Origin: Aplysia californica
Lineage: Eukaryota > Mollusca > Gastropoda > Aplysiida > Aplysiidae
DNA length: 64,000 nt
Assembly (NCBI RefSeq): GCF_000002075.1
Contig: NW_004797825.1
Span: 455,491 to 519,490 of the forward strand
Direction of reading: 5' to 3'
Part shown: in pieces, positions 38,701-52,500 of the stretch
Layout: each line of letters begins with the position of its first letter
Numbering within the stretch: the stretch's first letter is position 1
Translations under genes and position numbers: made by a program
Notes under the pieces: model-generated
The model's input: the letters and a program-made list of their open reading frames with translations, nothing else
Database searches by the model: none
Told to the model about the DNA's origin: nothing

Positions 38701-40524
38701 CTTTAACACTTTGACATCACCAGCTTGCAGATTCATGTACGGCTTGCAGATCAAATCAATATTCACTGTTTGTTTAATTTTTCAGAGGACCCTTGAATGA
38801 CATTAACATCATACAGGTACCCACTGAATAAAAAATCGGCCAGTATATGATTTAAAGAAGCCCCTTCTCCCATCATTTGTACCTGCAGTGAAAAACAAAT
38901 GTCATCAAATATCAGTCACAGTTTAACCCTTCCAAAGCTTTGTGAGGAATTTTTGGGATTTTTATAAAAAAACCCAACAATTTTAAACAGGACTTTTCGG
39001 ATTGAGGATAATCGAATAAGACAAATTTATTTTCATTATGCAACAAGCAAATCCGCTGGGCAAGAGAACGAACCCCCGAGAGCTGCGAAGCTTCGTAAGA
39101 CACAAGGTACCCACCTCCATCTCACTCGAGTGCTGCAACACACTATTGGAGCGCTGTGAAGGAAATCATTGGGGGTCACGAAGCTTTCCTTGATTGTAGA
39201 GGTTCAAGCACATCACATAAATCACCACTTAAGTGCTAGTGCAACTAACACATTTAGTTTTTTGATAAAATGAATGTTTAAGAATTGTTTCTTGGGCTTT
39301 TCCTTTTGTTTTGTTTGCTTGTATTTTTTTTGGTTAAGGTTATTTTAAGTTTGTCAATTCCAAAGGTTTTCAGGTCTACTTTCTTCTTCACTATATGGTC
39401 ATAATTGTATTGTTGAAAGGAAAATTTGGGATGGATTTTATTGGGGGGGGGGGGGGGTGTAACTATTATGAAAAATGACTCTATAAATCCAAATCACTGC
39501 TTTAGATAAAATGTCTTAAATTCTAAAGAAATGAGAGAAACCTATGCCTAGGGCAGGCTTATGTGCAGGGTTTCACAAAAAAGATGCTTCCGTTTCATGC
39601 ACCTTAAATAAGAATATCCCCCAAAATGAATAAAACATACTGTAAACTATGAGCTTTGGAAAAATAGATCATGAAAGTTTTTCTGATTGTTTCACAACCA
39701 TTGCTTACAAAGTGGGTAAAAAAAAAACCACAAATAGATTTTAGCAAATCAAAGTACTTGTATTATTCGTTATTTAATAACATGTATTTTGCTGGTTATA
39801 GAAATTAAGGTGACAAAAGCAAGACTCTTTTTATAAGTAAAAAAATAGGACCAGTAAGGGGGTGGGGGATTAGGCAAGAATGGTGGTTCAGTATCCTAGA
39901 GGGAAGATGTTTGCTTTCTCATGCCAAAGTACCTTGTTGAATTCTCCATTCATTCAGACATTGCACGTACATAACTTCAGCTTTTTCCAATTTTTCACAC
40001 CCATGATCACAAGCTATAAAAGACTTGAATACAAATAAAGGTAGAAATCACAATGACCACAGCATTTTGTTCACTCATATAATATGTATTGCGTTCAAAA
40101 GCTTCCTCGCTCTTTTATAGATGTGTTTCTGTCTTAGGCATCTTCACGTTCGGGCAGCTTCACATTATATTGTTTTCATATCAATTTGTCAATGGAAAAC
40201 ATGAGAAACACTACATTCCAGAAAGAAAACAGACCATAAGAGTCAAGTTAGAAGACTTAAATTGCTAGTTAAAGTATCCTACCTAGGCCTACATAGGATA
40301 ACCCTAGATCTAGAAGACAAAAGTCAGGAAGAAGAAGAATGATCGCAAGGACTGTGTGACTTTTTGAAACACCTCTACCAAGAAGAAACAATTAGACTAA
40401 CTAAATATATTTTGATAGGCTTAAGATGATCACAAAACTGACTGAAACCAACAATGCTGCAGGGAGAGACAAAGGGAAAAAAAAGAGAGGGGGGAGGGGT
40501 GGTGGGATAGGAGAGAGAGAGAGA

Positions 40525-40556
<32 letters not shown>

Positions 40557-43500
40557 NNNNNNNNNNNNNNNNNNNNNNNNNNNNNNNNNNNNNNNNNNNN
40601 NNNNNNNNNNNNNNNNNNNNNNNNNNNNNNNNNNNNNNNNNNNNNNNNNNNNNNNNGGGTGGTGGAGAAAAGACAAAGACAGCAAAAGTACCAAAAAATA
40701 GGACAACAGGAACCGAAAGAAAGACAGAGAGAAATAGGGAAAGAGCAATATGATTTTGAAAGAAATCGGATGGTCTGATATTAGGGAAACGGCCAAAAAT
40801 AAATGAAACTACAGTAAAGGGCAAAACAAACCCATATATTGAAGAAAATGGAATGGATTTGAAAAAAACCCCCCTTCAATCCTTTCTGAAAAAGCTTAAA
40901 AATGATTTCCTCAAGTAAACCAAACCAAGCCTGCAACTATGACATATTTTACAGAACTGCAGCAGCAATGTGTAATCTGAGCCTTGTTGAGCGACTACAT
41001 CATAAATAATCCATTGTCCAGCATTTCAAATTGACTAAGCCCAAAATGTTTAATTAAAAAAAAAAAAATTGCTGTTTTTTAACCAGTGGTATTCATTGCA
41101 TGAGTCTGGGGAATATTTTGACAAAATTCAAATTCTAAATGTAAAAAAAATCAGGAAAGGATACATCGTGTAGGTACAATTGTTAACAGAATGAAAATAT
41201 TATCCCTCCTGAGAATGTTTGCTTTAGGGGCTTAGCATATTTTAACAGCTTGCCGACAAAGTATGTTCATTAATGTGGGAAACAGAAGTCGGTAGACTGC
41301 CATGCTTTCCCAGCTCAGGATTAATGATCCAGCTTGGTGAGCAAAATTCTTATAAACAAACACTTAGGAGCAAAAATTAATACAGAGGAAAAAAATATTA
41401 TAGCAAGAATCAGTCTTCATAATATTACATTCAGTCAAAACGACAGTGGAGGAGACCTGTGTGACAGAACACAACATTTGTGTTCAACATTCATCTATAA
41501 AATGTAATACATAATAGTAAACGTTGTCTATGTGTCTCACTTTGAGCAACTCTTGAAATGATGAATGTATGTAATGGTGAATCAGTGATAGCATATTCAA
41601 CCATTTAGAGCTATAGGGAATTATAGCTATATATATATTTAGTGTATAATTGTATTAGTGAACTAATATTATACTGGTAACTGTGTGTGAGAGTATGTCT
41701 AGGTTTGGGGTTTTTTCATCTTCAGCTCAAGTCATAAGAAAAGAAAACTTCAGATTACGTTTCACATAACAGTCACAGAATAGTTACGTATAAACCGAAT
41801 AGTTATAACAGCTATTTGAACTGAAATGTTTTATTCTTATGGTATTTTTTGTTTTGCCCCCAAAAGAAACAGTGATGACACTTCTGAGGAAACCTGACAT
41901 TTTCACACTGTAGCAAGAATGGAAAAACAAATGTTCAACAACAGCAGTCTCATGGAAGAATGAAAGGAGAACACAGTTCACAAGTTTATGCACTAATGGC
42001 TGTGCTTCTCTGGGAAATGGGAAACCAGTTTCAGTGCATGTAAGGTTCAGCCTGTGACCAACAGTACAAAACGATCATGCTTGCTTAAAATACAATACAC
42101 TGGGCCACAGTGAGCTGCAATAACGGAATTGAGGGGAGAGCACAGCATTACACGGACACAACCAGTGTCTAGGAGCAAGGAACAAAGTAATAATGAATGA
42201 GCTCAACCTGTCAGTTGGCGTAAACTTATTTCCGACAGCACTTTCCTGAAGTACTTCAAAGTCAACCCAACGTGCAGTCAGATATTCATTGTTGATAAGA
42301 TAGAATGAGTCGGTGAAGGGACAACCTAATTCCATATAGAACAAAGCAATACCTGCCATTCAGCATAAGCTGATTTTCTTTCAGCCCTTTCTTGAAGAAC
42401 TTCAAAGTCAGTTAACGCAAAGCACAAGTCAGCTCATTCATTATCAAGAAAATAAAAGGAGCTTGAGAAGGGATAACCCATTTCCAGACAGAATAAAGAC
42501 TACATGCATGCTGTTGTTATCTCAACTCTACATTACTGTGTTATCAGTAGGTATAACATGTAACATGCACTATAGTATAAGATTTGAAAAAAAAAGAGAG
42601 AGAGAAAGGAAAGATTCAAGTAGAGCAAAAATCATTATTAATCATCTCTTTATTAAAAAAAGAGTATTACTTCTAGTTGATTTCTACCAGAATGATGAGA
42701 CTCAGTAATTGAACTATAAGGTACTGTTTTGAGATGTCCTTTCATGTTCACCGGCCACTACAATTCAATGATCAGATATGCAATCATATCAGTATTATCA
42801 CAAATTATATGAGCAGAAAAAAAATTCATATCAATTGAAATAGACAAGTTTAATCCAGTATGACAACATTTCTTATCACTTTAAAAAATTCAATTCCCTT
42901 GTTCATTAGTATTGGAGAATGATGCTTTTTGATAAATAACTTTAAAACCAACGAAAAAAGCAAAAATTTAAGAACCTTTTGGAGCTGCGTTGGGATAGAG
43001 CAAGTCAAAATACAGATTTCATAGATTTAAAGAGAGCATCTCAACTTTCACAATAGCTTATGGGCCTTACTACCATTTACAATAAGTGTTTGTACTTTAA
43101 AAAAAATAGAAATCAGGATGAATATTGTGAGAACTGTACTCTCATAAAGACGAAACACTGTCATGTTCCTCAATAGTGTTAAAGACCCCATCTGAATTGT
43201 AGAAAATAACCTATCATTTGTTCTATTCATATGAAAAACAAGTTTTGAGCTAATTATCTTAGACCTCTCCAACTAAATATTTCGTTGTCCAAAAACTCAA
43301 AAGTTCTGAAAAGTATATCCTAAAAGTCCAGAAAAAAATCCACATGTCACTTATAACGGAAGCAGGCAATCTCTCTGTACCTTATATTAGCACAGTATAT
43401 ATTGCTGTCTCACTCCAAAATAACTGAATACAAGATTGAACAACAAAAAAAAAGCAACAGGGGAAAAAAGGAAAGAAATGTATCGCACCGTAACGCTTTT

Positions 43501-46500
43501 TTTAGCCTCTTTTGGCTCTGGCTGTGGACAGAGGCATTAAAAGAACATACGTTTACAAAAGGATGTCAGAGTAAAGTGCACAGACTGTGTGTAAACATTG
43601 GTGGAGACAATAAATGTCAAAGTTTGAAGCAACAAACTACAAACTATTAGTGCATGAGCTTTTAAGGAATATGGCTTCTCTAAGCTGGTTCAAGAACCCA
43701 CAAACTACACAACCACAATAGGACATAATAGTTATTTGGTGCAGGAACATGTTAACTCGTCTGTGCTACATCTATTGCTATAACACTTACATCGAGGGTT
43801 AAAAAAGATGAAGACACAAATCCTTAAACCTCAGTTCAATGACAAAATCAATATCTTCTCACTTGTGTTCCTCGTTTTCATTTTTCAAGTCAGAAAAAAA
43901 AAAAGGAATAAGGGTAACATAGCATAAATAACTAGTTAGAAATCATTAAATTGGTTATCACAAGCATACATTCAATTTTAAAAGTTCTTTCAAATAAGCA
44001 CAATATGTGATGGCTATGAACTTACCCCTTTTTTCACATCGCCTTTCTTGTCTCCCTCCTTCTCTTTGCCACCTTTCTTTGGAGCAGGAGATGCGGAAGC
44101 GCGGTTCAGCATGTTAAACGCAAGTTTTGTGGCTTCATCAGAAATACCCGTCTTCCTTTTGGTCTGAAAGTACATGTGCGAAGTCAGGACACATAAATTA
44201 TGCCCCAACAATAAAACATACAGGCACTGCATTATCGGAATGAAATACAAAGATAAATAAGCAATAGGGACTGACGTATATATATATGTTCTTCCTTTCT
44301 GACAGTTATGTTTTTTTAGTAAGTGTTTTACTGCACTTGCAACACAACTAGGTCATTTAAGTGCTGAAGATTAGAGGTATTACAAGAGAGCAACAAACAC
44401 AAAAAAGAAGGAGGAGAGATAAGGATGACAGATGTTTCATGGAAAAAGGAGCAAACCACACCAGAGCACCCGCAAACCACCCACTAAGATATGGTATGTA
44501 GTGACATTCTGCATACTCCTGGGAAATGTTTCCAGTTTGCTCACAAGTAAACGAGCATACGTCTAACCATTAATATTCATAGAAACACCTAAACTTAGGA
44601 ACACAATAATATTGACACAGGCATACACACGCACATGCACATATCCATGAACACACTCTCACATGTGCACACAAATCTCCAATTCTCAAAAAAGCTTATT
44701 TTGCAAGAAAACAAACACCTGAAGGTAAGCAGTTGCCCAATATAACTACTATTAGTATTGTAGAAATTAAAAAGTAACACCTTACTGACCTTACCCAATA
44801 ATATTCTAACAACAACAATTTGGTTGACCAACCTTTTCATTCAAACAATAGTCAGTATATGCAACAACCTTGAATGCACCTCGGATGCGTTTTACTGTGG
44901 AAATTAAAAATAAAGGCTATAAAATATGAAACAATACCATATTACCCCAACATTGTGAAAACAAGAGCTATGATGAATAGATTCACTAGACCATCATTTT
45001 TCATAAAAACAAAAGCATTTTTCACCATATATATCAGAAGAAAGTTACATATTGTGATCTAAAAATAAACAATTTAAGACCTTTCAAATTCGTAGTATTG
45101 TCAGGAAGCAAAAATCCTACAAGTCCTCAGTATATCCTACAAAGTACATTGGACCTTCTACAGGTGCAAGAGCAGAATCTTACACTTCATAAAAATTAAA
45201 AGCACAAGCACCTTAGATTTTATATGTCCAAAACTAAAGGAAAAAGTAAAAAAAAACCCTTCTCAATACCTGGCCTGCCCTGTTATCCTTTCAAACAGCC
45301 AGATATGGATTGGAAAAGGCAATTATCATCCAGCCCACCAACACGATTGACTTTTACAACATGCATTTCAATAAAACACCAATAAATATGTGCATCTTTA
45401 ATCAGGGTAGGGAAAGGGGGGGGGGGGGGGGTTCTCCCCCCCCCCCCTCCAAAAATCACTTGATTAATCAGGTGATGTCAGCAAGTGAATACAAAATGGA
45501 TGGACAGGAAAAGCCATAGTATATAAGCCTCATCAGAGCTCCAAGTGTGAGAGCAAAAAGCATCTACAAACAATCTGAGCTCAGCAGGAGATCTTTAAAA
45601 AAGTCAGAAAAATCAAAGTAGGCCGGATTTTCGTTTGAATTAAAGATAAGTAGGGCAACACAACATAGGCCAGGAGAAACTAGGAACAAAAGGATTATAA
45701 CGGACAGAAACAACTGATGACTGGAAAAAATCCAGACCAGCTAACAGCTTTCTCCTCCTCACATTCTCACATAAAGACATAAGACATCATCATCCTCTTT
45801 CTCACCCTGGATCAGAGTATAGGCCACGAACAAACACTTTCCACATTTCTATATTCTGTGTTAGCATCTTGATGTTATTTCAAAATAAGACATAGGTACT
45901 TAATAAAGAAACATACCTCCTGGATAAAGCAGGGGAGCCAGGTTAAGAAAGGCCACGCCATGGAAACTGATACTACTGTCATCCTCCTGAGAAAGGTGCA
46001 TAAAAATAGACATCTCAGACAACAAATCTCTGCCCAAGCGATGTAACTGATTCTATAAAATTTAAAGAAATAAAAACTTGATGGCTTGGAATTTTAAAGC
46101 CTTCTACTAATAGGCAAAATTTGTCAGTGAAAATCTCGCTCATTTGATTAATGCTCATTCATCATTTTCCTTTACATAGACAAACTTTCAATAATATGAC
46201 CAAGTACAAACTTCAACAATTTAAAAACAAGCACAACTGTCACAATACGTTATTATTTGTTTTTTATATTTAAAAAATCTCCTCCTTCTTTCATATTGTA
46301 CAGAAAATAGACTACAACGTTTACTCAAGAAGACCAAATAAATTTCGTATTGCACTAGTACTATAAAAGAAAGCAACATGACAAGTACACAGACATTAAC
46401 ATTTATCAAATTTATGAATGAAGCAAGTTTAATTAGACAAATAAGCGTAAATTCTTTTTTTAAAAAAGCTCTCCCACCTCCTCCCCCCCCCCTGTAAAAA

Positions 46501-49500
46501 GTACCATAAGCTCAGGCATATTACAGAAAAAAGATTCAAAGCACAATTTCTATTCTAATGTAAGTCATATATACTTTTAAAATGAATTTGCTAATTTTAT
46601 TTATGCTTTCAGCAAAATCGCATACAGCATCAACACAGTCATAACATAGTTTTTTTTATCTCACTCTTGTCATTAAATAGTAAAGTAAAGTTCTTCATCT
46701 GAATAACTCTTCATGCAAGTAGTTTGCAAGAAAAAAAACAGTAAATGAAAACCAGGAAGAAAATAGCAAAGAGAGAACAAGCAAAAATACACTGTGTGAG
46801 AAAAAAAGAAACAGGGTCAACAATCTGAAATTTAGCTAATTCAACTCAAAACGTTAAAGGGTAAACTTACGAAAACGATTAACTCTTTTCCACAACAAAA
46901 ACAAGCTTTTCTAGACACATGTCAACAACATGATAGCTGCTACAACATCATCCACTACATCATAAGCTTGTTTCAAAATAAAGAAACTGGTTTATTTTTC
47001 TGTCAAAGCTCTGGTTCCTCTTTATTTGTCCCCTTATCAAATAGTTTATAACCGCTGTTATCTACATTTCTAAACATAGTAGATATAACAGAGATGGCAC
47101 TGTAATACAATTGTCAAAACAGCAGTTTCATGGGGTATGAAAAAGGGTAAAAGAAAAACAGTTGTCTACAGATGTACATGACAGACAGGATGGTAAAAAA
47201 ATATTATGGTCAGAACATAGACGACAATTTCGATTAGAATTAATTCCTATTTATTACAGTACTTGCAAGTCTATCTACCTGTGCAGAGCTGACACCCACT
47301 ATGTTGATGTGCCTAGCATTATCAACAGTTTATTGTTCATTTCCCCAAACTGTTTTTTAAGACAGATTACAGAAATGATAGCACATCTACGATATCATAT
47401 GCCAAGGGAGGTTAAATATCACTTGAACACAAATTTATTTTTATTTTTCCAACATCAAACTAAAACCACAGTACAGCTCGATCTTAACCTGAAAAAAATA
47501 TTTATTCTCCTTTTATTATTCACTTTGTAGCACACAGCACAGAAAGGAGAAATCCTAGTTCCATTAGGAGAGAGAAAAAGCTAGAATGATATCACAGGAG
47601 GAAATGAAAGCAATAAAAAGCAAGTTTCATCAAGACTCAAACAGGGAAGGGGATTTCCGGATAAAATCAAGGTTAGGGAAGACAAGAAAAGAGTTCAGTG
47701 TGTTGACTCAGTGGTTCAAAATCCTAAATTTGTAAGTTTGTCAATTTTTCTCCCAATCTTTACTCAAGAAACAGTTCTGTATTTAAAAAAATGTTATCAT
47801 GATCACTTTACAAACATAGAATACAAAGATAAATAGTGCATGCTTGATACAAAGACTAAATATATCACAGAAGTACTGTTATACATGTCCTGCCAAACTA
47901 ATTATATTCCCACGACTGCCAAAAGGCAAACAGGTTACAGCGCTAACGGAAAAGAGGGGATATACATAATTCTTCTGTTTAATAGAGCTATGCATGTATA
48001 ACTTATAAGTGGGGATCAGAGACAGTAAAGACTGACAAAGTCACAACATTCAGCCAGGTTGGTCTTTACCCTTCGTGAATATCCCTACAAAAATTTGGGT
48101 TAAATTCATTAGTAAAGTCAAAAGTGTGGGGGATATTTATCACAAGACATTTATAAGAGAATATGTTACAGTTAACAAAATATTTGAAGGTTGTAAAACT
48201 ATGCAAAACACTTTTATAGAATATAATTATGTTAGTGTAGATCTATACATTTTTCATCCCCAAGAAGTATTTCAGAAAAGACAAATAAGAAGTATTTTGA
48301 AGTGAACCATAACAAAGAAAAGGAATAAAGAGACTTAAAGAAAACACTCACTGCTCTTGCCAGGACTATGAATCAATTAACAAGAGACAGTCAATAGAAC
48401 CATACAACTTTAAAGGTATAAAAATAAACTCAGACATTGTCTTGAAGATAGATAATTAAACCTTAAGTATCTACAAGATGACAAAAAAACCCAACTGCTC
48501 GTACCTTTTTGCCTTTCCCCGCGGCAGGCTGTGGCATCCTCATGATTTCCACGGGCCAGTAGCGGTTTTTGGCGATGGTATCTTGAAACCTGTGTTATAC
48601 AATAACCCCAGAGACATAAAGCTGTGATGCAAAAATTTACACACTGAGGTAATTGTCATCAATCATGGCACCAGCCATATCTCGGAGAGGAAAAGTTCCT
48701 CAGAATAATCTTCCTTTGTTTTCATACTTCACCTCAACACAAATGATACATTAAATCATCTAGCTGAGTTTAGAAAATCATATCAAACCAGCAGTTCAAA
48801 TTTCAAGTCTTAGTAAATAAAACAGTGATAGTCCCAGTTTTACTTCCCTTATCTTTTCATCTGCATGCAGGATCAAAGAAGAACAACATCTAGATCGACT
48901 AATTAAGACAAATGTCAAAATCTGTGAGTTGTGCTCATTTAACTCTAAAAAGAGACAGTTGTACCTTTAAAAAGCTAAAACAGCACATAACATTGAATTC
49001 CAAATGCTCTTTATAAATAATCTTATACATGAAAACAAAAAAAAGAATGAAGCAATTCAGTATACTTTTGAGACATAAACAAACCAATCCACTGTTAGAG
49101 AAGAAAGAAAGCAATTCATTTGGTACAAACACATTATAGTGCTTAGTACTCAGTTCAGCACACCAACTACGTCCCCCAATGCCAGCCAACTGACCCTCTC
49201 ACAGCTGAGGTCTCTAAGTAGCAGCGACGTTCCATGTTCCATGTGACTCGATTTTTTTCTGTCTCAGCTTGCTGTCTGTTGTCACGGTCTTCCTTAGCCT
49301 TAAAATCCCCATCTTCATCTTCAATCGGATCAGAAAACATGAACCTGAGGAGAAGAGAGAAGAGCTTTTCTTGAAAGATCTGATAAACACATAATGCATG
49401 AAATAAGGACTGTACTAAAAACTGCATTCTGTCTTAATTTTTATTCCTGAAAGCAGTTAAACAAAAACTGAAAAATTTATTGACTAAATATATATTGTGA

Positions 49501-52500
49501 TAATCAGTGGATCAAAGCATCACTCAGGTTTTGTATGAATAACTCAGAAGAACTAACACATTGCAGAATATCTTTTGACACAGAGGCAGACCTCAATCTT
49601 TACAGAGAAAATAGGATAAGAAAGAAAGAAAAATTGATTAAGGCTCAAATCAGAATTTACCTATTAGATTTATAAAAATGTTCAAGACTAAAATGAATAA
49701 AGTGATGGACATTTAAACAAAAAAAAAGAAAATAGCATTTGCCGATCCCCTTAGCACCAGCTGTTACAGGCAATCGACTGTTAAGAGCAAGCTTCTATCA
49801 TGTTTACTTTTCAAAATGAAATAATGACTTCTCTTCAAATTTAACTGTATCATTTTCATTTTTTTGGTCATAATTCAATGTTTTACAAATTGTAAAAACA
49901 ACTTAAAACGTCGTTTCTACAGATTTTTTCGGTTACATTTTGAATTGCATGACCCATGGAATCGGTGAAAATATCTTAATTAACTTAACATATTCTAAGA
50001 TATGTAGTTTTCCATTCTAAAAGACATTCATCGGGTCAGGTACAGTCTATTTGCTAATTTTATCCTCTTTTCAAAAACATTATCCAAAACTATCCAGTAA
50101 CAAATCACTTCTTTTCAAAAGTGTTTTCTGCAGTTTTGCAATGCACACAGCTCCTATGCTGAAATATGTATCATCTATCATTCAGACAAACACTGAGATA
50201 TCTTAAAAGACATAAACTGAATCATGCATGGAAATAATAAGGCTTTCATCATGGTGGTGTCAGTATAAACTGAAAAAAAAATCATGAAGGGCCTGATTTC
50301 CTAGGCTATCACATATAGACTACTCACTTGTCTGGCATGAGAACTGCATTGCCTTGAGCTGATCCCGGCACAGCCCATTTCTTCTGTTTACTCGGGATCT
50401 CTTTGTCTTGTCCTGGCTTGAGGACTCCATTGATGAACACAACAGGCACCTCTTTCTGTATCCAAGGAGGAAAATAGGAGAGTCGGATCAACAAGGAATA
50501 CATCTGTAATATTTAGTCTGGTAAGCACATAGTGAAATCAGTGGGACATGGAAATCTTTTCATTATATATACATTTTTCTATGTATATGTTTAAACTAAA
50601 AAGATAATACATGTGTAAGAAACATTTGTTCGCCATGTGTGTATTTGCCATGTGCGGGCTAGACTGTATATGTTGACTGCATTTTAATATTTATTCTCTG
50701 CTGTGGGTTCATTTTAAGAAATAACTTATTCATCAACAGCATGATGAAGAAGACAAAGTATTCTTACAGAAATAATCTGGGGCAAAAATATCCTTTGCTT
50801 TTCATTTATTTGCAAACACGTTCAACCTTCAGACATGTGAAGGGAAAGCTCTGTGTTTTCAAAATTCATCAAAGAAGGACAAACTACAGAGTAACTAGAT
50901 CTATGGACTTACAGAGTGGGATTCTGTTCATTTCACAACATAGTCTAATATTTCAAAAACTGACAAGAAAATGTAATAGCATTATAGCTCTAACCAACCC
51001 AGATCTGCAGAGGAAGCAGCTCAATGATGTAATGATGTCCAAGTTTCTGATTCATTGAGGTTGTTCTTTACCTTCTATCCTGTAACTCATTTCTCGCTTT
51101 CTATTAGTAGGTGAGAAATAATAAATACAAAAGACCTGAGTCTAAAATGGGATATGATTTTTTTTCTTAAATGGACAGAATAAGCAACAAGAAACCATTC
51201 CCTTCCATATCAGAGTAACTTACATCAGCTGAGATGGGCACTGGCAAGGCAGTGCCGTACATGTACTGTGTGCCAGTCAGAGTCCAGGTGTCAGGTGGAG
51301 AGTACAAGCTGCCAACAGACACAGTCATGAGGTTCCCGTCATTCAGCTGAGCCTCATCCAGCAGTGGTTCATTCACCGTGACCTTGATATCCAGCTCTGC
51401 CTGGTACAGAGAAAAAAACAAAACAACCAATATGTTTCTGACGTATTATAACAGTACCCATCACATCTTTTCTTTTGCTGTTACTCTGTGAACTTTGCTT
51501 GAAAACAAAATGCATTAACTAAACAAAATGCATTAACTATCATTAGAATGTCCTATTGTATTTGATAAATTTTTTTTTAAAGTACCACTCTCCCCAAAAG
51601 TAATTTATCATGTCTAAAGTTTTTAATTCTGTTGTCATTCACTACTTGTTTAAAGGAAAAAACAGAAGGCTACTGCCATATACCAAATAACTTGTTGAGA
51701 AGTTTTGTGTTTACATTCAAACATCTGGTGGCAGAAAATTGAGGCTCATGACTTCACACACAAGCGATTACTATAACCATCCCTGGCCAGCATGTCAATG
51801 CACAGATATAACACAGGCAAAACAGGGTGTTCAATAACCAACAGGTGAATTGATAACAATCTTTAAGTGAGTGTACATCACAAACTGCTTATTTGTCATG
51901 GTACCATAACTGATAATATATATTAAGTATGCCATTATAAAAAAACAAAACAGCCAGACCTTTAAAAATAACTCCCTTTTCTGACCAAAAATTTATCTGT
52001 ATCATCGCAGTTCCCAGGAGGAACAAACTGCTGCAAAGTCTTGTATCCATATATATATTATTGTCTCAATCATACTTTATCCAGCCAGGACTAAGTGGAA
52101 CCCAACATTCCACCAGAGAGATGAAGATACTCAATAAAAAAAACCTTCATAACACAAAAGTTGAACTCAAAAAAATATTTTGCGGGCACAGCAAAGTGCC
52201 AAACCATTACATCTGCTGGGCAGTCATAACCTGTAACACAATAGATGCTAGTTTGGTCATACAAGCTTACTAAAAAAATTATTGACTGAATCAAAATTAC
52301 TACACGTACACAAGTACTGTTTTATTTATAACACTTTGAACTTTGACAAAAGGGAACAGCGGCTGAATTAGAGACATAGTACCTTTAAAAATATATCATC
52401 CAAATAATGTGGTTAACTGTCAAAAATAAATGCAATTTTGTTTTCACTTGTGAAATTGGGACTGTAATTGTTTTCATAATTCAAAGAAAAAAAACACAAT

